Assembly (NCBI GenBank): GCA_020442465.1
Contig: JAGRJY010000187.1
Coordinates: forward strand, 1 to 54,559
Length of the DNA: 54,559 nt
Source of the DNA: Lysobacterales bacterium
Lineage (GTDB): Bacteria; Pseudomonadota; Gammaproteobacteria; Xanthomonadales; Xanthomonadaceae
Reading direction: 5' to 3'
In this document: positions 54,301 to 54,559 of the stretch, in pieces
Layout of the letters: every line of letters starts with the position of its first letter
Position numbering within the stretch: the first letter of the stretch is position 1
Notes under the pieces: generated by a model
The model's input: the letters and a program-made list of their open reading frames with translations, nothing else
Database searches by the model: none
What the model was told of the DNA's origin: nothing
Made by a program: the position numbers and the translations under genes

Positions 54301-54432
54301 GAGGGCTGGAAAATGAAGCTGCGGCTGCGCAACCTGCTTGACCCCAAGGCCGAGTTCAAGGTTGGGGACCAGGTCTCGCGCAGCTTCAACAAAGGGCGCG
54401 AGCTGGCGCTCAGCGTGGAGTGGAAGTTCTGA
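51328..54432 (+). CDS. TonB-dependent outer-membrane receptor with N-terminal carboxypeptidase-regulatory-like domains
   Basis: 1034 residues from ATG 51328. Signal peptide [26 protein letters not shown] PEGA/CarboxypepD_reg-like domain (about 28-105; [28 protein letters not shown]) is followed by a second, clear CarboxypepD_reg domain (about 145-225; [23 protein letters not shown]). Then the plug: [52 protein letters not shown] and [15 protein letters not shown]. The long beta-barrel ends in a terminal Phe (ALSVEWKF), the usual BAM signal. It imports an unknown substrate using the TonB encoded in the same operon. The predicted Pho control suggests phosphate-containing compounds; this is inference. 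No partner enzyme is visible before the window ends. Confidence 0.92.
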   Translation: [1034 protein letters not shown]

Positions 54433-54453
54433 GCTAGACAAAGTTGGGAGTCC

Positions 54454-54470
54454 CCCCGGCTCTGCCGGGG
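54454..54470 (+). terminator. Hairpin after the TonB operon
   Basis: CCCCGGC (54454-54460) pairs with GCCGGGG (54464-54470), a 7-bp GC stem with loop TCT, 21 bases after the receptor stop. No T run. It could be the operon terminator or part of a repeat or mobile-element end (see findings). Confidence 0.4.
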
Positions 54471-54554
54471 AGGCAGTAGCAGTTTGACGTTTTGAGGAGT
54501 CCATCGCGGAGACTCAGGTTGTGAGCCGCCAAGCACACGACCGGAGAATCCGAG

Positions 54555-54559
54555 ATGGA
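54555..54559 (+). CDS. Possible start of the next gene, cut by the window edge
   Basis: ATG at 54555-54557 with CGGAG about nine bases upstream (54541-54545). Only the first codon and two bases are inside the window, so nothing can be said about the product. Confidence 0.2.

Overview
The window looks like a chromosomal segment of a high-GC gammaproteobacterium, most likely in or near the Lysobacterales (Xanthomonadales). This rests on the gene families: a fused ThrA, SecB-GpsA, an NtrBC/GlnA nitrogen circuit, SpeE/SpeA back to back, a CHCC zinc-finger protein next to LPS genes, a secreted protein ending in a GFE-type tail, and a DUF3450/TtpC-type TonB operon. No 16S gene is present, so the assignment is an inference.

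Layout. Bases 1-672 are the right edge of an integrated element: the end of an IS21-like insertion sequence, an ORF whose 3' end that IS replaces, and a lone 3' fragment of a tRNA(Met)-type gene that looks like an attachment-site duplicate. Core genes follow. From 0.8 to 8.8 kb: uvrD, a UPF0114 membrane protein, waaA, lpxL, an O-antigen ligase-like protein, a GT4 glycosyltransferase and a CHCC zinc finger (lipid A-core/LPS assembly). From 8.9 to 16.7 kb: YceI, a RutE-like nitroreductase, an ELM1-family protein, a GAF/HD-GYP c-di-GMP phosphodiesterase with a long insert, a SulP transporter and an ABC exporter. From 17 to 20.6 kb: a large secreted protein and rluE. From 20.7 to 30.2 kb: ntrC, ntrB, a DUF2868/DUF3482 pair, two exported proteins of unknown role and glnA. 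From 30.2 to 45.9 kb: thrABC, trmL, a PstS-OmpA fusion, gpsA, secB, a rhodanese, speE, speA, a membrane protein, a HIBADH-like dehydrogenase, a SPOR protein and argS. From 46.2 to 54.4 kb: one tightly packed seven-gene operon, DUF3450 - TtpC-like - ExbB - ExbD - TonB - TPR - TonB-dependent receptor.

Regulation can be read in three places. glnA has a full-match sigma-54 promoter, with two NtrC-like sites centred near -58 and -107, and ntrB has a near-perfect NtrC dyad just upstream of its start, so the nitrogen circuit is closed within the window. The TonB operon is preceded by an array of PhoB-box-like heptamers in strict 11-bp phase, which suggests phosphate-controlled, TonB-driven uptake. 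speE and speA are driven by divergent promoters that share an exact 15-bp inverted repeat.

The most promising candidates for something little described are the Pho-box/TtpC-TonB operon with its receptor, the overlapping membrane-protein/GTPase pair DUF2868-DUF3482, and the substrate-binding/OmpA fusion. No CRISPR array, rRNA or intact tRNA was seen.
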